Assembly: GCA_964036665.1 (NCBI GenBank)
Contig: OZ038527.1
Coordinates: forward strand, 24,637,901 to 24,701,900
Direction of reading: 5' to 3'
Length of the DNA stretch: 64,000 nt
Origin: Gordius sp. MW1
Taxonomy: Eukaryota; Nematomorpha; Gordioida; Gordea; Gordiidae
Shown here: piece after piece, positions 12,501-27,500 of the stretch
Layout of the letters: each line of letters begins with the position of its first letter
Position numbering within the stretch: the stretch's first letter is position 1
Notes under the pieces: model-generated
The model's input: only the letters and a program-made list of their open reading frames with translations
What the model was told of the DNA's origin: nothing
Database searches by the model: none
Translations under genes and position numbers: made by a program

Positions 12501-15500
12501 AAAAAATAAGATCACTTTTAACTCTAATTTTTGTAGAGTGTGACCACGAAAAGTTTGGACAATAGCGCTGAATTGTTCGTAGCCATTGCGGACAGGCCAT
12601 CTTTTAATTTTCTTGGTAACACCTGCCATCTCCATAATATGTCGCCAAGCAATCGTTTTGATTCTTTTGGACAGGATATTTAGTAATTTGTCGCGGTCTT
12701 CAAAATTGTCCGACATTTCCAACAAGAAATCAATTTCGTGTTTTTATTAGTAGGCTGGAATAGCCTTGTTGAGATCTTCGGCTTCCCTCAGACCTCTGGT
12801 TCTGATTCTTAGGGGGTCAATGCATGGGCGTAGCCAGGTTTTGGATTGGGGGGGGCAAAAGCGTTAAAAGTTCAATTAAGGGGGGGGAATACATTTTTTT
12901 ACTTTTTAAGTGCATTTTGCCATTTAGGGGGAGAGGGCGGCCGGCCTCCACTGCCCCCCCCCCCGGCTTCGCGCATGGGTTAATGCCCGTTAGTTTCTTT
13001 ACCACTGCTTTTGCTACATAACTATCGAGTTCAAGCTGGGATAAATGTATGACTCTTTCCAATTCTGTTTTTCTTGTTGCTTTGCCCATTCCTTCTCTCT
13101 GACAATTGAGACTTGAAATGAAACACTGAGCGGAGGGGGCTCATAGTGTTTCTGAGAACATGAGGGTATATTTATACCAGGTATTGTTGTAAAAACGGCT
13201 AGGTTTTATTTGGCCGGCCTTTGGTTTTAGTCAGCTAAACATATACAGCCCAAAGATTTTTTGGTCTATTTTTCTTACTAGAACACTAAGCTTGTTAGAA
13301 ATTTGAAAAAATAGATCAGAGTCGACCCTTAGTTTTAGTTAAACCAAACAAATCTCAGCCATTTTTACAACTAATACCAGGATACAAATAGGTAGGTAGG
13401 TTTAAGTCAGGGGGTCATGGGTTATAGGTGGTGGCTGTTTAAGTCGAATTTCGGCATTCTCTAGCGCAGTTACCTTCTGAGATAGGTTCGCCACGTCTTC
13501 CCTAAAGGCACCTATTTAACAGGCCATCCATTTACAATAATTTTTATAATAAGTAATCAGACGATTTATCCGAAAAATAAGCATTTTATATTATTTATTG
13601 GTGTAAAAGATTTGTTTGTCTTGATTGATGCTTAACATGTTAATATCATTAATTTCTTGCAAGGCTAACAGACTTTCGATAAATTGATAGAAGATGGGAT
13701 GGGCTATATCAAACAATTTATCCCATGATGATAACCCTTTAAATGGTTATTTGTTCGAGGGCCTTCTGTGTCGACCCTTTACCATATTTGATATGGGAAC
13801 ATGGCATGGGCTTACCCAGGTGTCTTTGATATACTCAAATTAGTGTAAGGCTTATCGCATGATAGAGGTTTTACAAATGAATTATTATAAAGTAATATAA
13901 CGTGACATGGTTATAAAAATAGAATCACTAACATTCTTCGTGCAAAAATATGCATTAATATTTTACAAATCTGTTAAACTAAACCGAATGTCCTAATTTT
14001 TCGAATTATGGCTTGCGAAAAATGAAATAATGGTTTCAAATATATATTAACAAACAATTTGCAAATGTACCTTTAACAACAGAGTTATGGAACGAATCAC
14101 AGCCCTTACATTAGCTTGAACAAAATCTACTTGGACATAACGTGGGCGCAACGCTAAATGTTATTTGGAGCACAAACCTTTAAAATTCCAAACAATTATA
14201 GGATGCTTGGCACTTATACGGCAAAAGTGCAAATCATATGTTCGTAATAGTAACTGTGAATTGTATAGACCAGTGGTAGGCAACGCGGCGCCCGCGGGCT
14301 CCATGGCGCCCCCGATCGATTTTTAATGCGCCCTCGCTGGACTAATGTAAATGTATGATATGAGCGTATCTAATAACACGCACATATTTTTTGTTAGTGT
14401 GTGATCGTTTTCGAATAGACCACGCGTAGACCGTGCATTTAAAAACTACCAAGTAATCCGAAATAATTCTTTTCTTTCAAAACCCTTCATGGATAAATGT
14501 AAAAGAAAAAGAACATATTATTTTAACGATGAATGGGAACATCTATATTATTTCGTTGATTACAAAGGGAAGTCTATTTGTTTGTTGTGTAATAATAGTG
14601 TTACGATTCCTAAGAAAAGTAATATTGAGCGACATTTTAAGACCGTTTATACAAATTTTAATAGTGACTATCCAATGAATTCTGAAATTAGAAGAAAAAA
14701 AATATTTCTTTGAAATCTTCAAGAACTAACCAGCAAAGTTTTTTTACTAGACCACTGCAACAACATAAAGCAGCAACGATCGCGTCATTATCGCATTTGC
14801 TAGCTAGGAATAAAACCATTTACAGATGGAGAATTGGTGAAAGAAGCCATGTTAGAAGCTGCTGATTCACTTTTTGAAGAATTTAAAAATAAAAAGGAAA
14901 TAGTTTCAGCTATAAACGCGTTGCAATTATCAGCACGAACTGTTACTAGAAGAATTCAAGTAATTGCGGAGAATTTGGAGGCAGAATTAGCAAATAAAAT
15001 GGAAAATTGTATTTTCTTTTCGCTACAGATGGATGAATCGACAGACGTGACAAATATATCACAATTAGCAATTTGCATAAAGATTGTATTTTCTGATCTT
15101 ACGACAAAAGAAGAATTCCTTAAAGTTCTGCCATTAAAGGGAAGCACCAGAGGAGAAGATATTTTTTCTACTTAAAAAGTATATGACAGATGTAAAATTA
15201 CCTGTACAAAAGTTATCGTCAATTACAACAGACGGGGCACCAGCGACTGGTAAGAAAAAAGGATTTGCCTTATTTAGACAGGATTCCTTATTCCCGAAAT
15301 TTATTTCTTATCATTGCCTCATACATCAGGAGATGTTAAGCGCAAAAACAATCGGTTTTCAACACGTATTTACGATAGTAACAAAAATTATTAATTCCAT
15401 AAGATCGGGAGCTATGCAACACAGATTGTTTAAATTATATTTAGAAGATGAGGACGTTCAGTTCACAGATCTTCTTTTACATACCGAAGTGAGGGGGCTG

Positions 15501-18500
15501 AGTAAAATACTTGAGCGGTTTATCATGCTTTTGCCACAAATAAAGGAATTTATTGCATCAAGAGGCGAATTTTACGATAGAAAATAAGGATTGGCTAATC
15601 GACCTCGGATTTCTGACAGATATAACGGCAAAGTTGAATGAATTAAATTTAAAAATACAAGGGAAAAATCAGCATATCGCTCACATGATTAGTGCAGTAA
15701 ATGCATTCAAATGCAAGCTAGTGTTGTTGGAATTCCATCTATTGAAAATATCATTATCACATTTCCCAAATATAAAATATACTGTTGAGAGTTTAAATTT
15801 GAATAATGAAAATTTTACTGCTACATCATATTTAGAAATTATAGATAAGCTAATAGAAGAGTTTTCTTCTAGATTTGAAGATTTTGCAGCATTAGAACCC
15901 GTTCTAAGATTTTTCATAAATGCATTTAATGTTACTGAAGATGATGTCCTTAAAATAGTTTCAGTGTATATCGAGCTTCATAATATCGAAGACCTAAAAT
16001 TAGAAATAATAAACTTGCAAAGTGATATTATTTTAAAAGCGCATAGTAATGATAAAACGTTTTGGAACTTAGTCGATGAAAATAAGTATCCTATTTTAAG
16101 AAAATGTGCGCTAAAAATTTATTCATACTGTGCAACAACATACAATTGCGAGTCTTTGTTCTCAAATATGAAATGTTTGAAAAAATACCTAACAAAGCTT
16201 ACTGACTCACATTTAGATAATTGTTTAAGGACCGGGAACTCTAAATATATCCCCAATTATAAGAAATTAGCTGAAAATATGGACACCCAAGTTTCACACT
16301 GAATTATAAGTATCATTATGTAACACCAACAAAATAAAGTTATAAAAAATCTGTTTTTTTAATGCCTATTTATACCTGTTGATTATCTGTAAAATATGCG
16401 CCCTCGGTGATTTTCAAATTTAGTATTGCGCTTTTAAGGACAAACAGGTTGCCGACCCCTGGTCTAGACCTATAGAAGTGAAAATAACTATAAATTGTGG
16501 TGTTCCCCCCGCTTACTTATTTTTACTTATCTATTTGTACTTATTTTTACTCGTGCACATATTATCAAGTTTATTTTACGCGTAGTTAGGATGACTGATG
16601 AGTCATGATTGTTTATACCTCTACGGAAAAAATAGATTGTTAATATCTCTATGATATAAATAGATCGTTATTTTATCACCAACACGTAAAGGTATATTAC
16701 CTCGCTATCACTCGTTAATTATTAATTAATTATTTTCTTTGGTGTAGTAGAAATTAAATAAAGAAAATGTAACGTACTATAAAACCAAGAAATTTCGCGG
16801 ATCCATTTTATCGCGGATTTATTAAAATTATAAGTAGCCATATATTACTCGCAGTTTAAATAAATAAATTAATTGAATTATGCACAAAATGAAATATTAT
16901 TACGAACCCAGCAAAATAGAATTGGACAATGATTTTAGTTTATATCATTGGGGAATTTATTAGTGGTGTCAGAATAGAAGATCTGAAGCCACGTATGCAT
17001 TCGAGGAAGTACACATCCACATTTATGCGGATTTTTCGAAAACAATTCCCCAATCTTCGCAACAATAGACAGCCAACCAAATCCGACAACTTAACAAGTT
17101 GTCCGAAGACAAATGGCAATATTCTATAAACGAAAAAAAGAAAATTAACCCATAAAACAGATGATTTAGATACAGATACCAATTATTCTAAAGCAACCCT
17201 TAGAAATTCTGAAGGTCAAAAATCTTCTCATATCTGGTAAGATAGAATGCAATCACACCGGAATTACTCACATACTATAAATTAAAAATAGATGTTATAA
17301 CCCTTCATCGCGTTTTCTTTTATTATAATTTTACCTGCACATGAGTTGTTTTTATAAAATCAGGGAGGGGCGGCGAGAGAAATGATAATTTAAAAATGGC
17401 AAGTTACGTTACAGTATAGGTATAAAATAAAAGTCTGTGGGATAATGGTTGAAGCTGGTGCTCAGTGGTGCTTTACAGAGCTTGGACGACGTCTAGTCAT
17501 TGGTGCTTTACAGAGCTGGGACGTCAAATCCAGTAGCCATTAAGTACCCCGTTTTATAACTGTTTACAGTGCGGGATTTCATTTATTAAATCAGTCGTCC
17601 ATGAATCAGTTCCGAGGGCAAAAGCAGAACGATAAATTATATTAATTGGGTTAAAGTTTAGAAAGTGTTTGAAAAATATATTGTTTGTTATACCTATGGT
17701 TTGTTTGAACTTTGATTTAAAAAGATAAGGTAAATCGCCGCCTCGACCTCTGGCTACGCCTCGACCTTTAACTGAATAATTATTAAGCTTTGGTCATTTC
17801 GATAAAAGGGGAGGTGTGGTGTTCCCCCCGCTTACTTATTTTTACTCATCTATTAAATATGGATTCATAATAATATTTCATTTTGTGCATATATCAATTA
17901 ATTTATTTAAGCTGCGAGTAATATTTGGCTACTTATAATTCTAAAAAATCCGAGATAAAGTATTCACGATAATGGATTCGCGAAATTTCTTGGTTTGATA
18001 ATACGTTACATCAGGGTTCGGCAACCTGTTTGTCCTTAAGGGCGCAATACTAAATTTGAAAATCACCGAGGGCGCATATTTTACAGATAATCAACAGGTA
18101 TAAATAGGCATTAAAAAAACAGATTTTTTATAACTTTATTTTGTTGGTGTTACATAATGATACTTATAATTCAGTGTGAAACTTGGGTGTCCATATTTTC
18201 AGCTAATTTCTTATAATTGGGGATATATTTAGAGTTCCCGGTCCTTAAACAATTATCTAAATGTGAGTCAGTAAGCTTTGTTAGGTATTTTTTCAAACAT
18301 TTCATATTTGAGAACAAAGACTCGCAATTGTATGTTGTTGCACAGTATGAATAAATTTTCAGCGCACATTTTCTTAAAATAGGATACTTATTTTCATCGA
18401 CTAAGTTCCAAAACGTTTTATCATTACTATGCGCTTTTAAAATAATATCACTTTGCAAGTTTATTATTTCTAATTTTAGGTCTTCGATATTATGAAGCTC

Positions 18501-21500
18501 GATATACACTGAAACTATTTTAAGGACATCATCTTCAGTAACATTGAATGGATTTATGAAAAATCTTAGAACGGGTTCTAATGCTGCAAAATCTTCAAAT
18601 CTAGAAGAAAACTCTTCTATTAGCTTATCTATAATTTCTAAATATGATGTAGCAGTTAAATTTTCATTATTCAAATTGAAACTCTCAACAGTATATTTTA
18701 TATTTGGGAAATGTGATAATGATTTTTTCAATAGATGGGATTTCAACAACACTAGCTTGCATTTGAATGCATTTACTGCACTAATCATGTGAGCGATATG
18801 CTGATTTTTCCCTTGTATTTTTAAATTTAATTCATTCAACTTTGCCGTTATATCTGTCAGAAATCCGAGGTCGATTAGCCAATCCTTATTTTCTATCGTA
18901 AAATTCGCCTCTTGATGCAATAAATTCCTTTATTTGTGGCAAAAGCATGATAAACCGCTCAAGTATTTTACTCAGCCCCCTCACTTCGGTATGTAAAAGA
19001 AGATCTGTGAACTGAACGTCCTCATCTTCTAAAAATAATTTAAACAATCTGTGTTGCATAGCTCCCGATCTTATGGAATTAATAATTTTTGTTACTATCG
19101 TAAATACGTGTTGAAAACCGATTGTTTTTGCGCTTAACATCTCCTGATGTATGAGGCAATGATAAGAAATAAATTTCGGGAATAAGGAATCCTGTCTAAA
19201 AAGGCAAATCCTTTTTTCTTACCAGTCGCTGGTGCCGTCTGTTGTAATTGACGATAACTTTTGTACAGGTAATTTTACATCTGTCATATACTTTTTAAAA
19301 GTAGAAAAAATATCTTCTCCTCTGGTGCTTCCCTTTAATGGCAGAACTTTAAAAAATTCTTCTTTTGTCGTAAGATCAGAAAATACAATCTTTATGCAAA
19401 TTGCTAATTGTGATATATTTGTCACGTCTGTCGATTCATCCATCTGTAGCGAAAAGAAAATACAATTTTCCATTTTTTTCCCTAATTCTGCCTCCAAATT
19501 CTCCGCAATTACTTCAATTCTTCTAGTAACAGTTCGTGCTGATAATTGCAACGCGTTTATAGCTGAAACTATTTCCTTTTTATTTTTAAATTCTTCAAAA
19601 AGTGAATCAGCAGCTTCTAACATGGCTTCTTTCACCAATTCTCCATCTGTAAATGGTTTTTATTCCTAGCTAGCAAATGCGATAATGACGCGATCGTTGC
19701 TGCTTTATGTTGTTGCAGTAGTCTAGTAAAAAAACTTTGCTGGTTAGTTCTTGAAGATTTCAAAGAAATATTTTTTTTCTTCTAATTTCAGAATTCATTG
19801 GATAATCACTATCAAAATTTGTATAAACGGTCTTAAAATGTCGTTTAATATTACTTTTCTTAGGAATCGTAACACTATTATTACACAACAAACAAATAGA
19901 CTTCCCTTTGTAATCAACGAAACAATATAGATGTTCCCATTCATCGTTAAAATAATATGTTCTTTTTCTTTTACATTTATTTATGAAGGGTTTTGAAAGA
20001 AAAGAATTATTTCGTATTACTTGGTAGTTTTTAAATGCACGGTCTACGCGTAGTCTATTCGAAATACGATCACACACTAACAAAAAATAAAATACGTGCG
20101 TGTTATTAGATACGCTCATATCATACATTTACATTAGTCCAGCGAGGGCGCATTAAAAATCGATCGGGGGCGCCATGGAGCCCGCGGGCGCCGCGTTGCC
20201 TACCACTGCGTTACATTTTATTTATTTTATTTCTACTACGCCAAAGAAAAATAATTAATTAATAATTAACAAGTGATAGCGAGGTATATAATATATCTAT
20301 ACGTGTTGGTAATAAAATAACGATCTATTTATATCATAGCGATATTAACAACCTATTTATATCATAGAGATATTAACAATCTATTTTTATCGTAGAGGTA
20401 TTAACAATCATGACTCATCATTCATCCTAACTACGCCTAAAGTAAATTTGATCGTATGTGCACGAGTAAAAATAAGTACAAATAGATGAGTAAAAATAAG
20501 TAAGCGGGGGGAACACCACATTATATCTAAATCTGTACAATACATATACTTGTTTGAAAAGTTGGGGACATACATAGTAGGTCCCATCAGCATATAAGTT
20601 GCAGGCTTCGCGTCAATTTTAGGGGGTTACCAAATAAAATATTAACAAGCGATTGTCATGATTGTGCAGTAAGAACCTTTCCCCGCTGTTAGAATATTTA
20701 TGCTCGGGAGAAGCATAATTTCGTTATTCACTTTAGGGATAGGGTATGAATTGGTAATCATTCTTCTTAACCTATTTTTTAGAAATTTTAAGGTAGGGGT
20801 GGATTTAGGGAAAAATTTAAGATCAGGAACGTCCCTGAGCCTTTTAGCAATCACTCGTTGATATATAGAGGACAATTTTTCTTTGGGATTATTAAGAACT
20901 TCTGTTTTTTATTCCGAGTCAAAAGAACTCATAATCGCCTCGAGGAGGTCCAAGATTATGGTCCTTGGTGATAGTAGCAAGCTTACTTACCCAAACTTTA
21001 GCTTTGCAAGTTTTTGACCGGCAATTAATATGTTGAGGACCGAGGTTGGGAACACCCTTAAAGAGAAATGTCAAGAATAAATCAGGGCTGTCTAAAGCTC
21101 AGGTCAGCGACTATTCATGTGTTACAAAAAAACCATAGTCATAAGCTTCCCTGAGGAGATGAATATCTTCTAACAATTAAAAGGTTAAGGACTGAGGTTG
21201 TAAACAACGCTAAAGAGAAACTGTCCAGAATATATCATCGAGTCATAGCTCAACGGCTTCGAGATGTGCCAGACTTAAAAAATTATCCGAAAGTAATGCC
21301 AACATTGAAGTAAGTTAAAACACCCTTAGAAGAATAAGTTTTAATTGATATCCTATTTTAAAGATAAATAGTTAAATTATCTTTTACCCTGAGCATAAAT
21401 TCTTTAATATTGGGAAAAGATTGCTACTACATAATCATGTGAATAGGCTCTTAGTTTTTGGAACACCTAATAATCTAAAAATTTTATGTTAAGCCGGGAA

Positions 21501-24500
21501 TTTTTATGCCGATGGGACATATCATTATATTATATATGTCTTCAACTTAAAGTATATTTATCATATTATTTTCACAGCCATAGGTCTATACATTTCATTG
21601 TTACCATAAAAAACATATGGTGCTTGTAATATTTGCTCTTTTGCCGGATAAGTGCCAAGCATCCTATAATCTTCTTTTTGGAATTATTTAAGATTTGTGC
21701 TCCCAATATCACTTGACGTTGCGTCCTCGTTATGTCTAAGTAGAGTTGAGCAAGCCAGTGTATGGGCTTTGCGTTATTCGTTCCCTAACGCCGTTGTAAA
21801 TATTTACAAACTTTTTATATACATTTAAAGGCTGTTTATTTCATATCTCAAAAAATTAGGACATTCGGGTTAACAGATTTGTATAATAACAATGCACTAT
21901 TTCAAAAATTCGTATGAAAAATGTTAGCAACTCCATTTTTAAACCACGTCACTTTATATTACGGTACAATGATTGCATTTCTCAAATCTCTATGATGCCA
22001 GAAGCCTTAGACTGGTTTGAGTTTGTCAAAGAGGGTGGGCCCTAATGCCATGATCCCATATCAAATATGGTAAAGGGTCGACGCAGAAGGCTCTCGGACA
22101 TAACCATTTAGTGGGTAATCATCACGGAATAAAATGTTTGATTATAATAGTCTATCCCATCTTCTATCAATTTATTAAAAGCCTGTTAGCCTTGCATGAA
22201 ATTAACATGTTACACATCAATCAAGGCAAACAAATATTCTACACCAATAAAAAATATAGAATGTTAAAATTTCGGATAAATCCTCTTACACATTATAAAA
22301 ATAATAGAAATTTCCAAATCTGGGGTTGGTCGGGGTTGTTCGAAAAGGGAGATGGTCACTAGGTTTGGGAACGCTTGGGGCGGGTAGGGGTTATATTTTC
22401 AACTCAACCTTTATTGCTCCAAAAGCGATATTTTCATATTCGAGATGACGGATACATAGAGCTTTGGGGAGGGGGTTCTGATGTGAAAATTAGTGTTGCA
22501 AAAACGGTTGTGTTTTGTTTCGTAGACCTTTGGTTCAACCTAGACTAACGCTCGACTCTGGTCCGTTTTTCGACTAAGCCAAGTGGTCGACTAAGAAAAA
22601 AAGGCCAAAAATTTCTTGATCCGTTTAAGTTTAGTCGACTAAAGCCTAAGGCCGACCAAACGATACCCTGCCGATTTTACAACACTAGTGAAAATCATAA
22701 CGCGTTCGATGGCGAATATAACACGATTAACGGTTTAGGGAAATATAAGATATGGGCATTTTTTCAAGGTAACAAGTGGAAGGTTTGGGACATTATCCGG
22801 GTTTTTGGGGGAAATTGGAACGTTCTGAAATGTGATAACATTCTGTGAAAAAACGTTTTGATTTTCTATAATTACCACGGAGCTTTTATATCTTTCACTT
22901 TCTGGCGGAGATCCCATGTTCGAAACCCATTTTGTTTCTTTGACCTATTTTTCCCCGCCAAATTTTAATTTATGGCCCTTCCCTTTCGGATTTTGGAACT
23001 TTCTGATGACAGTTTTACTTCTCTGCTATGTTTCTCGGGCCAACTCTTTATTTAGAGCCTGTGAGTTTTAAGGAACTATGCTTTTCCAATAACCTTCATA
23101 CGTCCTTAGCCCATTTTTCGGAGCCAATTATTGATCTACTACAGCAGTGATTCTTAACCTGGGGGTCGCGAGAAGTTTGCCGGGGGGCCGCCAAATTTTT
23201 TTAGAATAAATAAAAAATATTCAGAAAAGCTTTAGAAAAAATACTCACCAGGGGATTCGAACTCGTTGCCTTAAGATTCATTATTAGAATTAATAATTGA
23301 TTGTAATTTAAAATCTTTGTTTAAAACTAAAAGTTTGCCGCAATTTTGGAAACAATTCGTGCAGAATATCCTCCATTATTTTCAGCAATATTTTAAAATT
23401 TGCTGCCTTTCACTAGTATATATTTGTGTGAAGGCTTCTCAACTATGGTGGATATAAAAACTAAACGCAATCGATTGCGACTAGATTCCTGCATGAGGAT
23501 AGCATTACAATCAATTTATCCAAGAATTAACAAATTGGCTGAAGATGTTCAGCAGCAGAAATCTCATTAAAAATATTTCCGAATGCATATATTTTTTATT
23601 TTAAATATTGTTTTTTTGTTTAATTATGAAGTTTTTTATGTTATTATTATTTCATTATCTATTTAAATTTTAAATAGATGATGAAATAATAAAGTTGTGT
23701 TTTATGTTTATTATATAATAAAATGAAAAAATAATAGAAAATCAATATATTATAGAAAATATAAAAAATATAAATTATTATGAAAAAAATGGGGGGGGGG
23801 GGTCGCAAACAAATTATAAAATATTTGGGGGGCCGCGTGTATAAAAAGGTTAAGAACCACTGTACTACAGCACTCCGTTTTTTCTTCTCTTACGCGTATT
23901 CCTTATAAGGGAAGCAACCTAATTGTCATGGAATACATGACAGTAACAATCTTAATATTTTTACTTATTCCGATACTATCGCAAACTATTTAAACCTAGA
24001 ATCGCACGAAGAGCTTGTCAAATTGATTTGTTTTTTATGCAACATGATATTGGCTCGCTCTGTTTTTTAGAAAGATTTAAATATGTTGCGCTGCAGACCT
24101 AACATAGCTTTGTGGCGATCTTCGGCTTCCCTCAGACCTCTGGCTCTGATTCTTAGGAGGTCAATGCATGGGCGCGGGCGTAGTCAGGTTTTGGATTAGG
24201 GGGGGGGGGTCAAAACATAATTTTTTTTTACTTTTTAAGAGCTTTTGTATTACATTTTTTTTTCTCTTTGTCCTTAGGAGGAATTCAAGTTTATAATTAA
24301 CAGGGGTCTGTGGTACCCCTCAGATACTTTCAAGGGTAGAGGGATGGGGCCGAAAGCCTTAAGGTTATTTTTTAGTGTCTATATTTCTGTATTCAATTAT
24401 ACTTGTAATTATCTCTTAAATTGTTTAAAGAACACATTTGGTAAAAATTTATTATATTAATTAACACATAATTCTTCATACGATTGAAGGTGTAAATAAT

Positions 24501-27500
24501 TCGCGATATTATCAGTATAAGAAAAATTGACAATATCATTAATATTATTTTTATAGTTATTAATTAAATGATTTATGTGAAAATCTAACATTTGGTATTT
24601 TTTATTGATATGAAAATCGTGTTTGCCTTGGTTAATATGTAGTATATTAATATCGTTGATTTCTTGCAACGCTAGGAGACTCTATAAATTCATATATCAC
24701 AGGATGAACTATTCCAATTAAACATTTTATTCCGTGGTGATAGCCCTCCAAGTGATTATTCGTCCTAGGGCCTTCGGCGTCAACCTTTGCCACATGCCAT
24801 AAGAAAACATGGCATTCGGGCCTTCCCATGTATCTTTTATATATTCAAACCATTCAGATGCCTCTGGGGTCATTGAATTTTGCTTAACGCAATCATTGTA
24901 TAACACAACGATGTGATTTGTCAAAAATGGAAGGGCCGATATCCTTCGCACACATTTTCGGAAAGTTTTATTATTATTATACAACTCGGTTAAACCCAAT
25001 GACCTCATCTTCCTAATATTGCTTGAGAAAAATGGAATAAACATCCTTAATGTAAATTAGCTAAAGAGTTTGTTATTATGTATACCTTTCACAACAGCGT
25101 TAGGGAATGAATCCTCAAAGCCCTTATACTAGCTTGCTCAAAGTCTACTTGAACATATCGGGGGCGCAATAATAAATGATGTTCGAAGCAAACATCCTTA
25201 ATAATTCCAAAAAGTAATATGATGCTTGAGACTTGTCTGGTAAAATGGCGACTATAACCGGTAGCATATGGTCCTCAAAAATTATTAAAGATTTGTGCTC
25301 CGAATATCATTTAACGTTGCCCCCACACTACGTTCAAGTAGACTTGAGCAAACTAGTATAAGGGCTTTGCGTGATTTGTTCCCTAACGCTGTTGTTAAAG
25401 GTCATTTATAAACCTTTTTGCTAATACATATTTGAAGGCTGTTATTTCATTTTTCGCAAGCCATTTTTCAAAATTAGGACATACGGGTTAACAGATTTGT
25501 AAAATAATGATAATGCAAAATTTCGAAATGTTGTATGAAAATTGTTAGCAATTCCATTTTTATAACTACGTCACGTTATTTTACTGCATAATGATTGCAT
25601 TTCTCAAATCTCTATGATGTCAGAAGCCTTAGACAGGTTTGATTTATCAAAGACACCTGGGTAGGCCATAATGCCATGTTCACATATTAGATATGGTAAA
25701 GGGTCGACGCAGAAGGCCCTAGGACAAATAACCATTTAGAGGATAATCTTCACGGAATGAAATGTTTGATTTGAATCCATCTAATCGTCTATCAATTTAT
25801 TGAAAGCCTGTTAGCCTTGCAGGAAATTAATAAAATTAACATGTTCTTCAATCAATGTAAACAAATCTTCTACACCAATAAAAAATATAAGAAAACTTAA
25901 TTTTCGGATAAATCGTCTGATCACTCATTATAAAAATCATAGTAATATGTTAATATATCTTCTTAGGGCTTGTCTTAATATCGGATTCAGATTCGAAACG
26001 CGCGATTTTTTTTTGTCCATATATCAGATTCAAGCTGATGGTTCAAACACGAATGTTATTATTAATTTTACTCCGCCGTTTATTAAAAACAAGTAATAGA
26101 AAGAAAACAAGCATAATTTATCAACGACGTGATATTTTTGGGGAATATAACCACATTTTGGATGATATTGGTAAGAATGAGCAAAATTTTTTTGAATACA
26201 CCAGAATGTATCCTTCAACATTCTATTACTTATTAAGTCAAATCATTAAAGATATACAGCATCATAAATCCAAAGTTATTGCCATACCTCCAGCAGAAAG
26301 ACTTATGTTAACCTTAAGGTAAAATAAATTTTAAATTAAAGAATTATAACAAATTTAGATATTTAATCAAAGGTGAAAATTTCAGACAAATACCCTATAG
26401 TTTCAGAATCTCAAGAAGTGCAATAACTTACATCATTGAATAAAAGATTATCAAGAGCTAGAAACTGTGTAGAATGTTCCTTTGGCATACTAACTGCCAA
26501 ATTTGACATATTTAATAAACCCATTAGGACCAGACCTCAAAAAGCTGAGAAGATTGTATTAGCAGCATGCATCCTACACAACATACTTATTGATAAGGAA
26601 CTGATAGGTTACACTCCTTTACAAGAGGCAACATCACTTTCAAACACTAACTTATTGAATATACCAAGCCATGAAATAAGAAATTTATATTCACATTATT
26701 TTAATTTTCTTAATGTTTTGCCTTGGATATAATGATTGTTATTTTTATGATTTGAATAAAATTTATGTTGTCTAGTTTTAATTGATAAAATATACAAACA
26801 TAAACAATGTTGTTTTTATAGCAAAAGACAATTTTCATGCATAACATTAAGAGATTGTAAATCTGGCAAAATAGATCTAATAAACTATTAAAAGACTAAT
26901 TATAATATTTAATGAAAAATTATTTGCACTGAAACTATTTTACACTTTCAAAATATATTAAAATATTATAAAATTTTCAAAAATTCTATCCTGGACTTAT
27001 TGTTAAACATATCGTACACAATTTTATTAACCATAAATATATATAATTACATTGTAAGAGGTACATTGTTTTTAAAGCAAAACACAATTTTCATGATTAA
27101 TTCCTTACATTGGTGTTTTGCCATAATATCTAGAGATTGCAAATCTGGCAAAACAGATTTTAAAAATAATAAATCTGGATCATCTTCTTTGGAGCCTTTG
27201 GCCTCTTCTATATCAATGAGTCTGTTAAGTTGATCCACAAACAGGGTTCTTCTTTTACTAGGTCTATTTTCTTTATCCACCTCATCTAAGGTGCTTGTAG
27301 TTGCAGTTTCATCAAATACCTTATCCATAAACATCATTTCGTTTATGAATATCCACTTGGAAGGTCTTCCTCCTGCACTACCTGATTTGGATAATTTAAT
27401 TTTATTTTTTTCCCTTCGGAAACTGTCCCTTAAAGTTTTCCACTTGGCTTTGCAACTTTCAACTTATAAATTCATATATACAATTGAAATTATATACCTG

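Larger units (their letters stand above)
17815..20520. mobile_element. Element X copy 2 (~500-bp MITE) with hAT 2 nested inside
   Basis: Terminal inverted repeats of about 38 bp: TGTGGTGTTCCCCCCGCTTA at the left and its complement ending at 20520. Without hAT 2 (18012-20208 plus one duplication) the element is about 500 bp and non-coding. MULE copy F resumes directly after the right end at 20521. The family is unassigned, and a clear target duplication was not found. Confidence 0.85.

Noticed and set aside
18544..19669. + strand ORFs 18544-18792 and 19232-19669
   Set aside because: Antisense shadows of the hAT 2 transposase.
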